Source: JAGXIT01 sp049293335 (GTDB lineage Bacteria > Patescibacteriota > Saccharimonadia > Saccharimonadales > UBA4665). Taken from it: 20,765 nt of DNA. A program made the position numbers and the translations under genes. The stretch's first letter is position 1. Every line of letters begins with the position of its first letter. The stretch lies in the NCBI GenBank assembly GCA_049293335.1, contig JBATSO010000030.1:1-20765 (forward strand), given 5' to 3'. The notes under the pieces are model-generated. The model saw nothing but the letters and a program-made list of their open reading frames with translations. It ran no database searches and was not told the origin of the DNA. Below, piece after piece: positions 7,602 through 14,225 of the stretch.

Positions 7602-8270
7602 CTACTTGGCATGCGGCACAAATTCAAAGCCGCGTTTACAAAACCCTTTTTCATCTTTCTCGCAATCATCTGGATTAAACACAGGTAAAGTATCGTGAAT
7701 CAGCGCATAATAGGGTATACCAATCTCATCCAACCTTACGAGCGATTCTGTGCGAACCCAACCGTTCAACACCTCTATTTTACTGATACCCTTATTATGT
7801 AAGTCATGCACCGCAGTCACAGTTGTGCTTCCAGTCGTGCCAACATCTTCCACGATAAGAACGAATTCAACGGACTGATTTTTCAAAATCTCGACTGAGT
7901 CTTCAGTAAGCTTGACGGTTTTCGCATCTACCTTTTCAGTTGACAGTACAATCATATCATCACTAATAAGCGGGGCGATACTTTTTGCAAGTCGATTTGC
8001 ACCATTGGCAATGCCGACAATTGCAGATGGGTATAGATCACCATATATCTGTTTGATTGCTCGTGCGTACAAACTTACCCACTGTATATAGAAATCCGTA
8101 CCCGTCAAGATTTTGTCGAAATCTAGTTTCTGCCCGTGCATACCTGAGACAAACTCGTGGTGCAGGCCATCCACGTCCATTACCTGGATTGGGTCTTCCA
8201 TGATACGTTCTTTTAGGCTCTGGATGTCACGCTGGAGCCATTTGTCATACGTAGTAATCGTCAAATTCAC
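7602..8270 (-). CDS. pyrE: Orotate phosphoribosyltransferase
   Basis: Transfers phosphoribose from PRPP to orotate, giving OMP. The 222-residue product has the type I PRTase fold, with the PRPP motif VLIVEDVGTTGSTT at residues 137-150 and an upstream AIVGIANGANRLA segment. The start is taken as GTG at 8270, one base after the pyrF TGA stop and behind an AAAGG site inside the pyrF end. A longer reading open to 8423 would run about 50 residues into pyrF in another frame and gives an unrelated hydrophobic stretch, so I reject it. Context between pyrF and pyrD supports orotate as substrate; the motif alone would also fit other PRTases. The C-terminus carries two Cys in an insert (DDCEKDEKGFCKRGF). 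Confidence 0.88.
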   Translation of the reverse strand: MNLTITTYDKWLQRDIQSLKERIMEDPIQVMDVDGLHHEFVSGMHGQKLDFDKILTGTDFYIQWVSLYARAIKQIYGDLYPSAIVGIANGANRLAKSIAPLISDDMIVLSTEKVDAKTVKLTEDSVEILKNQSVEFVLIVEDVGTTGSTTVTAVHDLHNKGISKIEVLNGWVRTESLVRLDEIGIPYYALIHDTLPVFNPDDCEKDEKGFCKRGFEFVPHAK

Positions 8271-8271
8271 T

Positions 8272-9087
8272 TCATTTGCCCTTTCTGTAGGTGTTAATTT
8301 CACTTCGTAAGTGTTCAGCTTTAAACTGAGCGGCTTCGGCAAAGTCGCTACCAGAAGAAGCAAATATAATGTCGCGCGAGCTAGAAATGATAAGCCCGTC
8401 GCCGTGGCTATTCTGTGCAACATTCATGGTAGCTTCTACGCTACCGCCCTGGGCACCCACGCCAGGCACCAGGAACCAAACATCATCGCCCACAATCTGG
8501 CGAATACTGGCCGCTTCTTCGGGGTAGGTAGCGCCGACCACAAGCAGACAATTTTTGTTCGTGTTCCACTCGCGTGCCACGCTGTTTGCAATGACTTCGT
8601 ATAACTTTTTATTGCTTGCTACAAGGTCCTGAAATTCACCGCCACCACTGTTGGAAGTGCGGCAGAGAACGATTGCACCTTTGTCTTCACGCGCCAGAAA
8701 CGGTTCCATTGCCTCGCGGCCGAGGTAAGGGTGAAGGGTAATGGCATCGGCGCGCAAGTAGTCGTAGGCAAACTGCACATACCCCGCATTGGTGTTGCCT
8801 ATGTCTGCACGTTTGGCATCGAGCAATATGAGCGCCTCGGGCGCAACGTGACGTATATAATCGCAGGTGTCTTTAAGCGCCTGAATACCTTCGGCGCCGC
8901 GTGCTTCGTAAAACGCCGTGTTGGGTTTGTAGGCACACACCAGGTCATGCGTGGCGTCAACAATAGCACGGTTAAAACTCATCTGATTCTGGCCAGCCGG
9001 CAACCGTGAAACATCAGTGTCTAGCCCCACACACACCAGCGAACTAGTCTTTTTAACTGCACTCCTCAACCGTTCCCCAAATGTCAT
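8272..9087 (-). CDS. pyrF: Orotidine 5'-phosphate decarboxylase, subfamily 2
   Basis: Decarboxylates OMP to UMP, the last step of de novo pyrimidine synthesis. The 271-residue length and motifs VGLDTDVSRLP, AYKPNTAFYE and LLDAKRADIGNT (Asp90, Lys92, Asp95 of the charged catalytic array) place it in the longer PyrF subfamily 2. The usual DxKRGD reads DAKRAD here, a conservative change. It is the first gene of the operon, with a leaderless-type promoter at 9094-9123. Its TGA stop (8272-8274) at the normal C-terminus, 1 nt before the pyrE start, shows UGA works as a stop codon in this organism. The operon holds only the last three pathway enzymes; the carbamoyl-aspartate half is not in the window. 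Confidence 0.94.
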   Translation of the reverse strand: MTFGERLRSAVKKTSSLVCVGLDTDVSRLPAGQNQMSFNRAIVDATHDLVCAYKPNTAFYEARGAEGIQALKDTCDYIRHVAPEALILLDAKRADIGNTNAGYVQFAYDYLRADAITLHPYLGREAMEPFLAREDKGAIVLCRTSNSGGGEFQDLVASNKKLYEVIANSVAREWNTNKNCLLVVGATYPEEAASIRQIVGDDVWFLVPGVGAQGGSVEATMNVAQNSHGDGLIISSSRDIIFASSGSDFAEAAQFKAEHLRSEINTYRKGK

Positions 9088-9093
9088 ATGTAT

Positions 9094-9123
9094 AGTCTAC
9101 CCGAAAACAAACTACTGGTACAA
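9094..9123 (-). promoter_or_regulatory. pyrFED promoter, leaderless type
   Basis: Minus-strand TTGTAC (9123-9118), an 18-nt spacer and TAGACT (9099-9094), then 6 nt to the ATG at 9087. It fills the 40-bp gap after the upstream hydrolase gene. No Shine-Dalgarno, and no room for an attenuator leader. Confidence 0.55.
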
Positions 9124-9127
9124 CAAC

Positions 9128-10315
9128 TTACGCTGCAATATTTTGAGATCTGTTGTACGCAGTAACGAGCAGCGCAGGGGTAAGCGCGGGGACCAATCTA
9201 GATTGCTTTTTATATTGTGCAACATCGTATTTTGACACACCTTTTATATGCTTCGCGTACTCAGCAGGGTAGCCGCGCATATCTTCTCTATAGCTGCTAA
9301 GCTGTTTTGCCGCCCATTGATAGTCACCAGTTCGACGATATTGTGTATGCTTAGCGTCACGATAGGCATCTCTTGATTGCCCTCTACGCTTAGGTGGAGG
9401 ATCCTTGTCGATTACTGCATTGTGGTGCATTTCGGTATTTTTGGCAGATGTTACCGTACCCTCGTACCCTACAGGTGCCACAGGTGCTGCCGAAGAAAGC
9501 TCCCGTATGTAGTCTCGCCACTCTCTCCGTCCGCCAGGACCAACGGTTTTCGTTAAACGAACAAGTCCATCGCTGGTGTAGTCAGCAACATCTTCTGGGG
9601 CGCCGCAGGCCTGAAGAAGTAAATAATGCACCAGTGGGGTCATATGTAGTTTTGTGCCCTTTATAAATGAATGATTTCGTTCTTTTGCATTACTAGACAT
9701 ATCGTCTTCTAGCTCATCATGCGAATAAATTAAATACCGTAAAATCATACTGGTCAATCGAGCTTCGGCGGGGACGCCGTTTGGGAACGCCCGTGCCTCG
9801 GCAACCTCGGCAATCATAACACTTTCCCAGGGGTGTTCAGCATAATCTCGTCCACTTCTTCGTTTTTGCGCAGCGTGTGAAACTGCACTCCCCATTGCAC
9901 CTAATGTAATTATCCTGGAGGGGTCTTGTGCAGCCGCTAGTTCAGCAATGCGAGGGTTTTCGCGGTACAGTAAATCCACCGACCGTGAAAGCACCGTAAC
10001 TGTTTTGTGAGCATCATAGTATGAAAGGTCAACCAAATTATTTAGCTCGTCACTCTCAAGCCCCAGCCCAATCGCATTATCGTGGCGACCATACGCAATC
10101 ATCCGCACATGCGCCATTTCTCGGGCAATGACTCTTGCGCCAATGCTACGGCGTACTTCACCAGGGGCATTGCTTCTCCCCTCACACATCCACTGTATTA
10201 GCTTTTGTCCTTGGTTGCGTGGGTATTCTCTTTGAGGATCATAAAACGACCGAAACTCATTCGTAAGCACAGGCAATACACCTTGTACAGAAGGGGGGGT
10301 AAACTGCTCAACCAT
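9128..10315 (-). CDS. Stand-alone SpoT/MESH1-like HD hydrolase (putative alarmone hydrolase)
   Basis: A 395-residue protein whose middle (about 140-300) matches the (p)ppGpp-hydrolase HD domain of RelA/SpoT. SHAAQKRRSGRDYAEHP (146-162) parallels the family run AHxGQxRKSGEPYIxHP; Arg152 lies nine residues before His161, the spacing of Arg44 and His53 in the streptococcal Rel enzyme. SHDELEDD supplies the HDxxED motif (His199, Asp200, Glu203, Asp204), and YIREL (269-273) is followed by AKNTEMHHN (291-299), aligning with VKLADRLHN. There the metal-binding Asp is replaced by Glu295. No synthetase or ACT/TGS domain is present. About 130 residues before and 95 basic residues after the HD region are unrecognised. 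Likely role: removing pyrophosphate from ppGpp or a related nucleotide; substrate is inferred. An ATG 9 nt from a TATAAT box gives a near-leaderless start. Confidence 0.7.
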   Translation of the reverse strand: MVEQFTPPSVQGVLPVLTNEFRSFYDPQREYPRNQGQKLIQWMCEGRSNAPGEVRRSIGARVIAREMAHVRMIAYGRHDNAIGLGLESDELNNLVDLSYYDAHKTVTVLSRSVDLLYRENPRIAELAAAQDPSRIITLGAMGSAVSHAAQKRRSGRDYAEHPWESVMIAEVAEARAFPNGVPAEARLTSMILRYLIYSHDELEDDMSSNAKERNHSFIKGTKLHMTPLVHYLLLQACGAPEDVADYTSDGLVRLTKTVGPGGRREWRDYIRELSSAAPVAPVGYEGTVTSAKNTEMHHNAVIDKDPPPKRRGQSRDAYRDAKHTQYRRTGDYQWAAKQLSSYREDMRGYPAEYAKHIKGVSKYDVAQYKKQSRLVPALTPALLVTAYNRSQNIAA

Positions 10316-10324
10316 GATTTGACT

Positions 10325-10330
10325 ATTATA
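10325..10330 (-). promoter_or_regulatory. -10 box of HD-hydrolase promoter, near-leaderless
   Basis: Minus-strand TATAAT (10330-10325) with 9 nt to the ATG at 10315 and no Shine-Dalgarno. It is divergent from the transporter promoter 9 bp away, so the two may compete. Confidence 0.55.
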
Positions 10331-10338
10331 CCATAGTG

Positions 10339-10371
10339 TTGTTCAGTAAACTATTTTGTATATGGTACTAT
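10339..10371 (+). promoter_or_regulatory. Promoter of structured leader and EamA transporter
   Basis: TGG-TACTAT (10363-10371) is an extended -10 element. TTGTTC (10339-10344) lies upstream, 16 nt from an alternative TATGGT -10 at 10361-10366. Either places the RNA start near 10373-10378, at the first G-rich bases of the leader. Confidence 0.45.
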
Positions 10372-10377
10372 GGGAGG

Positions 10378-10556
10378 GTAAACGTAACCAGGGTGGCGTG
10401 CAATTCGCCAATCGGACGTGATTGACCACATAAGGTCATAAGTCGTCGACCTCGCGTAAAGTGGGGATGATCGCGTGAAAATCGTGAACCGACCGTATAG
10501 TCGGGAATCGCCGCAAGGTGATTGCTCTCTTCGGGGAGTAGAAAGGAAATATACTA
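10378..10556 (+). ncRNA. Structured 5' leader RNA, possible riboswitch of unknown class
   Basis: About 180 nt between promoter and transporter ATG folds into a chain of hairpins: TGGCG/CGCCA (10394-10410); CAATC/GATTG (10409-10424) or, overlapping it by 2 nt and thus exclusive, TGACC/GGTCA (10423-10438); CCGAC/GTCGG (10489-10504); AATCGCC-GCAA-GGTGATT (10506-10523) with a GNRA tetraloop; and CTCTC-TTCG-GGGAG (10525-10538) with a UUCG tetraloop closed by C-G. GACG (10415-10418) can also pair with CGTC (10444-10447) around the TGACC hairpin. The AAAGGA Shine-Dalgarno (10542-10547) starts 4 nt after the last stem, 9 nt before the ATG. Special tetraloops and two competing hairpins are hallmarks of cis-regulatory RNA. 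I tested T-box, TPP, SAM, fluoride and cobalamin signatures by eye and saw none. Confidence 0.6.
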
Positions 10557-11486
10557 ATGAAAAAAATCGCACATGCGGGGGCGTTGGCTGTCGTTATTGC
10601 AGCACTATTATGGAGTGTTGATGGCCTCTTGCGCCGCCATTTGTACAGTTTGCCGCCATCGGTCATTGTGTTTTGGGAACACACACTCGGCTTGGTTTTT
10701 CTACTGCCATTTTTGGTGAAAACTCGTGAAAAGTTTCGTGAACTCACGCGCAAGCAGTGGGGCGCAATGGCACTGGTGGCGCTACTTTCGGGCGCTCTCG
10801 GCACCATTTTCTACACTACGGCACTGGGCCGCGTACAGTACATACCGTTTTCGGTTGTGGTACTTTTGCAGCAACTTAACCCCATTTTTGCCATTGCCAC
10901 CGCCGCACTTCTGCTGCGCGAAAGGCTAACAAAGCGTTTTCTAGGCCTGGCACTAGTGGCGCTTGCTGGCGCATATTTGGTAACGTTTCCAGACTTGCGA
11001 GTCAACCTGGCAACAGGGCAGGGTACGTGGCATGCGGCCCTGTACGCAATTGGCGCCGCAGCCGCGTGGGGCATTGGTACTGCCTTTTCGAAATACGCTT
11101 TAAATGGCACCTCGTACTTGCACGTTACGGCTGCTCGGTTCGGGCTTACGGCGGTGATATCGCTTTTTTTCGTAATTGGTTCGGGCGCGGCCGCCGGCGT
11201 ATCACACCTTAGCCAGACACAGTTCTTTTACTTGCTTGCTATTACATTTTCGACTGGTCTAGTGGCGCTACTCATTTACTACTACGGTCTTCAGCGCGTT
11301 GCTGCCAGCCGCGCCGCCATACTTGAGCTTGCCTGGCCCCTCAGCGCCGTCTTAATCGGCTGGCTTTTCCTACACCAAGGCCTCACCCTCACCCAAGCAG
11401 TGGGCGCCTTGATTCTACTTATTACAACTTATTTTATTTCGCAAGACACAAAAGAAGTTTTGGTCTCAAGCAGCAAAGCACCTTAG
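10557..11486 (+). CDS. EamA-family (DMT superfamily) transporter
   Basis: A 309-residue integral membrane protein with about ten predicted membrane segments in two repeats (about 5-145 and 155-297), the duplicated EamA architecture of drug/metabolite transporters. Segments such as GALAVVIAALLWSVDGLLRR at the start, FLGLALVALAGAYLVTF, AALYAIGAAAAWGIGTAFSKYA and the closing ILLITTYFIS are typical, as is the RVQYIPFSVVVLLQQLNPIFA-like helix 3-4 region. Such proteins export or import amino acids, nucleosides, sugars or other small molecules; the substrate cannot be read from sequence. The structured leader suggests that a small ligand controls expression. Start ATG at 10557 has an AAAGGA site. 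The gene ends 4 bp from the convergent purB stop with no terminator between. Confidence 0.88.
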   Translation: MKKIAHAGALAVVIAALLWSVDGLLRRHLYSLPPSVIVFWEHTLGLVFLLPFLVKTREKFRELTRKQWGAMALVALLSGALGTIFYTTALGRVQYIPFSVVVLLQQLNPIFAIATAALLLRERLTKRFLGLALVALAGAYLVTFPDLRVNLATGQGTWHAALYAIGAAAAWGIGTAFSKYALNGTSYLHVTAARFGLTAVISLFFVIGSGAAAGVSHLSQTQFFYLLAITFSTGLVALLIYYYGLQRVAASRAAILELAWPLSAVLIGWLFLHQGLTLTQAVGALILLITTYFISQDTKEVLVSSSKAP

Positions 11487-11490
11487 TTTC

Positions 11491-12861
11491 CTATTTTTGG
11501 GCAGCCAAGCCGGTGTAGGTGGTTTCGGGGGAGCGGATGAGCTCGCGTTCGGAGTCGGTGAATTTTGACCAGTAGCTCGCAATGCTTTCCGCCTGGGACG
11601 CTACCTCGTACAGAGACATGTTTTGTTCCATTGCACTATGGGCCAGTTCTTTGGCAACTTCGTGGGCGGTGGTGTGACCGTACTTTTCGAGCAGCAAATA
11701 CAGTGGCTCGGCCGCAATGGCGCCCCGCGTCATGTGCAGATTGCGCTGCATGGCTTCTTCGTCGACTTCGATTTTGCTCATGACTTCAGTGAGGCGCGCC
11801 GCCATAGAGGCAACGCCAGCAAAGGCGAGAGGATAAAACCGTGCCGAAGCCGAGTCGGTCAGGTCACGCTGGTGCTCACTCGAAATGTTAAGATGGGCGT
11901 TCATGGTCTGGGCGTTCACTTGCTTCCAAAGGCCAATCACATTTTCGAAGTTCCATGGGTTGCGCTTGTGCGCCATGGTGCTGCTGCCTGTTTGACCAGG
12001 TTCAAAACGCTCGCGAATTTCACCAATTTCGGTACGTTGCAGGTTGCGCATATCGTGTGCCAGGTTGGACATAATTCCAGCGGCAACCCCCAGCTCGTCA
12101 ACCAAACGTATGTAGCCCTCGGCGGGCACAATTTGGGTGGCAACAGGGGCGGGCTGTAGGCCAACATAGCCTAGCACTGTTTTTTCAAACGCTTTTGGGT
12201 CCTCCACAAACACGCTCATGCCGTTGTAGGCGCCAACCGCACCCGAAAATTTGCCCTTTAGTTCACCGGCCAGAGTGTCGAGGTGGGCAATACTATCACC
12301 AAGACGCGCCACAAAACTTGAAAGGGCAAACCCAAAGGTTATTGGTACCGCGTGTTGGCCATGCGTACGCCCAATTTGCACAGTGCTCGAGTAGCGATCA
12401 GCCAATTCGCTTAAAACAGTTTGAAGAGCTTCAAGCCGGGGGATGATGAGTTCGCGCGTGGCCCGCTGCAACTGCAAGCTGAGCGCTGTCGAAACAATGT
12501 CGTATGAGGTGGCGCCAAAGTGCACAAAGGGCTTCGCCTCGTCAGACAAGCCGGCCTTTAGGCAGTTTACGAGTGCTTTTACGTCATGCTTGGTGATAAG
12601 TTCTTCCTGGGCAGCCGCCGCAGGCGTAAGAGTGCGCGAAGCCGCCTCGATCTCTTTGGCAACCGCCTCCGAACAAATGCCGTATGCTGCCAGGGCATGA
12701 GCCAGGGCTGCCTCAATGTGCGCCTGGTACAGCACACGAGTGCCTTCCGACAAGTGCGCGGCAATGAGTGGGTCGCTGTAACGACCATCAAATGGGTCAA
12801 TGCCGTCAAAACGACGAGGCAGGTCAAGAACGGGCAGATCAAGGGGTTGCAAACTGTTCAA
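11491..12861 (-). CDS. purB: Adenylosuccinate lyase
   Basis: Splits adenylosuccinate to AMP and fumarate, and SAICAR to AICAR when that branch exists. The 456-residue protein of the fumarase/aspartase superfamily has HFGATSYD (114-121), GRTHGQHAVP with the catalytic-region His167, and the signature GSSTMAHKRNP (292-302) on the mobile serine loop. No ATG lies at the expected N-terminus; TTG at 12861 is the start, supported by an AAAGGAG site (12877-12871) 9 nt upstream. That site overlaps the stop of a two-codon reading frame, ATG-AAA-TAA (12884-12876). A TATAAT -10 lies at 12911-12906, so the gene has a leader of about 38 nt, unlike the leaderless genes around it. Divergent from the PAS gene, convergent with the transporter. 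Confidence 0.94.
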   Translation of the reverse strand: MNSLQPLDLPVLDLPRRFDGIDPFDGRYSDPLIAAHLSEGTRVLYQAHIEAALAHALAAYGICSEAVAKEIEAASRTLTPAAAAQEELITKHDVKALVNCLKAGLSDEAKPFVHFGATSYDIVSTALSLQLQRATRELIIPRLEALQTVLSELADRYSSTVQIGRTHGQHAVPITFGFALSSFVARLGDSIAHLDTLAGELKGKFSGAVGAYNGMSVFVEDPKAFEKTVLGYVGLQPAPVATQIVPAEGYIRLVDELGVAAGIMSNLAHDMRNLQRTEIGEIRERFEPGQTGSSTMAHKRNPWNFENVIGLWKQVNAQTMNAHLNISSEHQRDLTDSASARFYPLAFAGVASMAARLTEVMSKIEVDEEAMQRNLHMTRGAIAAEPLYLLLEKYGHTTAHEVAKELAHSAMEQNMSLYEVASQAESIASYWSKFTDSERELIRSPETTYTGLAAQK

Positions 12862-12905
12862 AGCAAGAGGCTCCTTTATTTCATTTTGGAAAACAACTCC
12901 TTACA

Positions 12906-12935
12906 ATTATACCATTTTTATCTTGAATTGCAGAA
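12906..12935 (-). promoter_or_regulatory. purB promoter
   Basis: Minus-strand TTCTGC (12935-12930), an 18-nt spacer and a perfect TATAAT (12911-12906). Its -35 shares 4 bp with the -35 of the divergent PAS gene, so polymerase probably cannot occupy both at once. Confidence 0.55.
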
Positions 12936-12956
12936 TACGGGGTGGCGCTTTATACT
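12928..12956 (+). promoter_or_regulatory. PAS-protein promoter, leaderless type
   Basis: TTGCAG (12928-12933), a 17-nt spacer and TATACT (12951-12956), then 7 nt to the ATG at 12964. This is among the clearest leaderless arrangements in the window: good boxes, ideal spacing, no Shine-Dalgarno. Confidence 0.65.
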
Positions 12957-12963
12957 ATTGCAA

Positions 12964-13395
12964 ATGACCCGTGAGACATTGTTACCAGCCGATAACTTGA
13001 TAGGCTGCTTCGAAGAATCCACGACGGACTGCGTGAAGGTGCTCGACACCGACGCTCGGCTGCTGTCTTTTAGCGACAATGGCTATAAAATTATGGAAAT
13101 TGATAATCCGAAAGATGTGCTCGGCAAAGACTGGCTCAGTTTTTGGACAGGCGAAATGGCCCCCAAAGCTCAAGCCGCCTTTGCTAAAGCCAAAGCAGGC
13201 AACTATGGGTATTTTGAAGGGTTTTGTCCAACTATGAAAGGCACGCCAAAATGGTGGCAGGTGAGCATAGTGCCGCTCAAGAACGACCTGGGCGATGTAG
13301 AATGGATACTTTCTATGTCGCGCGATGTGACCGAACTGCATACTTTACGCGCAGAAAACGCGGAACTTAAACGCAAACTTACGCATAAGGGCTAA
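12964..13395 (+). CDS. Stand-alone PAS-domain protein with C-terminal coiled coil
   Basis: A 143-residue soluble protein. Residues about 12-125 read as one PAS domain: NLIGCFEESTTDCVKVLDTD at the start of the sheet, a central helical part around GKDWLSFWTGE, KWWQVSIVPL as the long strand, and the closing WILSMSRDVTEL typical of PAS sensor ends. Residues 126-143 (LRAENAELKRKL) look like a short coiled coil, as found where PAS domains join kinases, but no output domain follows. It may bind a small ligand and dimerise, or partner in trans with the kinase at 15353-17155. The start at 12964 is fixed by its leaderless promoter; longer readings upstream run through that promoter. No LOV-type cysteine motif is seen. 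Ends at a bidirectional terminator. Confidence 0.82.
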   Translation: MTRETLLPADNLIGCFEESTTDCVKVLDTDARLLSFSDNGYKIMEIDNPKDVLGKDWLSFWTGEMAPKAQAAFAKAKAGNYGYFEGFCPTMKGTPKWWQVSIVPLKNDLGDVEWILSMSRDVTELHTLRAENAELKRKLTHKG

Positions 13396-13514
13396 ATTGC
13401 AGCCAATTGTTTAAAAATTGACGCAGTAAAGTTGATTCTGCTGTTAGTAAAATAACGACTCAGGACAGTACATACTAAAACCTAAAACAAACGGCAGCGC
13501 AGCCTTTACTATAA

Positions 13515-13540
13515 AAAACACCCCTCGAAAGGGGTGTTTT
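13515..13540. terminator. Bidirectional intrinsic terminator
   Basis: AAAACACCCCT (13515-13525) and AGGGGTGTTTT (13530-13540) form a perfect 11-bp stem with loop CGAA. A run of T's follows on both strands (four on plus, six on minus). It sits between the ends of the convergent PAS gene and YggT gene and should end both transcripts. Confidence 0.92.
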
Positions 13541-13556
13541 ACTAGGCGTGAGCTAC

Positions 13557-13964
13557 CTAAGCTGTCGCGTCTTTTTTAACGCGCACTATACGTACGATCA
13601 TCCAGGCAAGTAAGCCGTAGACTAAAATTGCCACTAAAGTCTCAAGTTCAAAATGTGAACCGCCATTGCCGATTGCCGTATTTACGCCAAACAACGAACG
13701 AAAAGGCGCCACAAATGGCCCTGTTACGGTGTAAATAAGGTCTGCAAAACCGTTCGACCGATTCGCAGCTAGTAAAGAAAGCAGCATTCTAAGGCCTAGT
13801 AGGCTAGCTAGAATTCCATATATTGTGTATATAATATTTTGGGCCACGCCCGTAGGGCTAGCCATGTGTTCATCGCGGCGCACGACTCGTTCAGAGCGTA
13901 CAACCTCGCCATTTTCGTCGACCGCATGTTGCTGCGACACATCGACCTGAGTTTCTCGTACCAT
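13557..13964 (-). CDS. YggT-family membrane protein
   Basis: A 135-residue protein: a polar N-terminal tail (1-38, rich in Glu and Arg) then two membrane segments (about 44-66 and 108-128) flanking the family landmark TGPFVAPFRSLFG (81-93). YggT proteins are small inner-membrane proteins linked to envelope or osmotic stress and to cell-envelope assembly; the exact role is unknown. The 135-aa start at 13964 has a strong AAGGAG site 8 nt upstream (13978-13973). An in-frame start at 14030 would place that site inside the coding region, so I reject it. Ends at the bidirectional terminator 13515-13540. A 13-bp direct repeat, CGGCAGCGCAGCC, flanks the gene at 13492-13504 and 14050-14062. Confidence 0.82.
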   Translation of the reverse strand: MVRETQVDVSQQHAVDENGEVVRSERVVRRDEHMASPTGVAQNIIYTIYGILASLLGLRMLLSLLAANRSNGFADLIYTVTGPFVAPFRSLFGVNTAIGNGGSHFELETLVAILVYGLLAWMIVRIVRVKKDATA

Positions 13965-14119
13965 TACATGATCTCCTTTTAGGTTAGTATCTTCCGAGTT
14001 AAGCATAGAACCGCGTTGTGCTAACAGCATCGTTTAGGATGCAGCCAAGCGGCAGCGCAGCCATTTGGGAAGATGGGGGTATATTCCACGAATTTATTTC
14101 GAGAAATATGTGGGTAAGA

Positions 14120-14177
14120 TATAATCTTCTTCTTTTCGATACGTCCAAACCCCACTACACGATGAAGTGTAGTGGGG
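14120..14177. other. Perfect 11-bp hairpin, and gap 13965-14225
   Basis: CCCCACTACAC (14150-14160) pairs perfectly with GTGTAGTGGGG (14167-14177) around a 6-nt loop. On the minus strand it lies 48 bp past the stop of the 14226-14498 gene and is followed by TTTGG, so it may be that operon's weak terminator. On the plus strand a perfect TATAAT (14120-14125) lies 24 bp before it, and GTCCA/TGGAC can extend the pairing, so a short plus-strand RNA is also possible. No gene is seen in this 261-bp gap. Confidence 0.5.
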
Positions 14178-14225
14178 CCTCGCAAAAGTGGACTGTACGT
14201 TACGAGTTTCGCATGGGGCTGGAAA

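Noticed and set aside
8272..8274. UGA recoded as glycine (SR1/Gracilibacteria code)
   Set aside because: TGA ends pyrF at the expected length directly before pyrE, and no gene here needs UGA read-through.
8271..8423. Longer pyrE start inside pyrF
   Set aside because: It would add about 50 hydrophobic residues read out of frame from pyrF; the GTG 1 nt after the pyrF stop is the natural coupled start.
10381..10450. T-box riboswitch, suggested by AGGGTGGCG
   Set aside because: The conserved TGGNACCGCG antiterminator core is missing, there is no room for a stem I upstream, and the gene is not an aminoacyl-tRNA synthetase.
10351..10807. Minus-strand reading frames across the transporter leader and start
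   Set aside because: They run antisense to the structured leader and transporter, have no ribosome site, and resemble no protein family.
12586..12963. PAS protein extended upstream through the purB 5' region
   Set aside because: The added sequence is antisense to purB and crosses both promoters; the leaderless promoter fixes the start at 12964.
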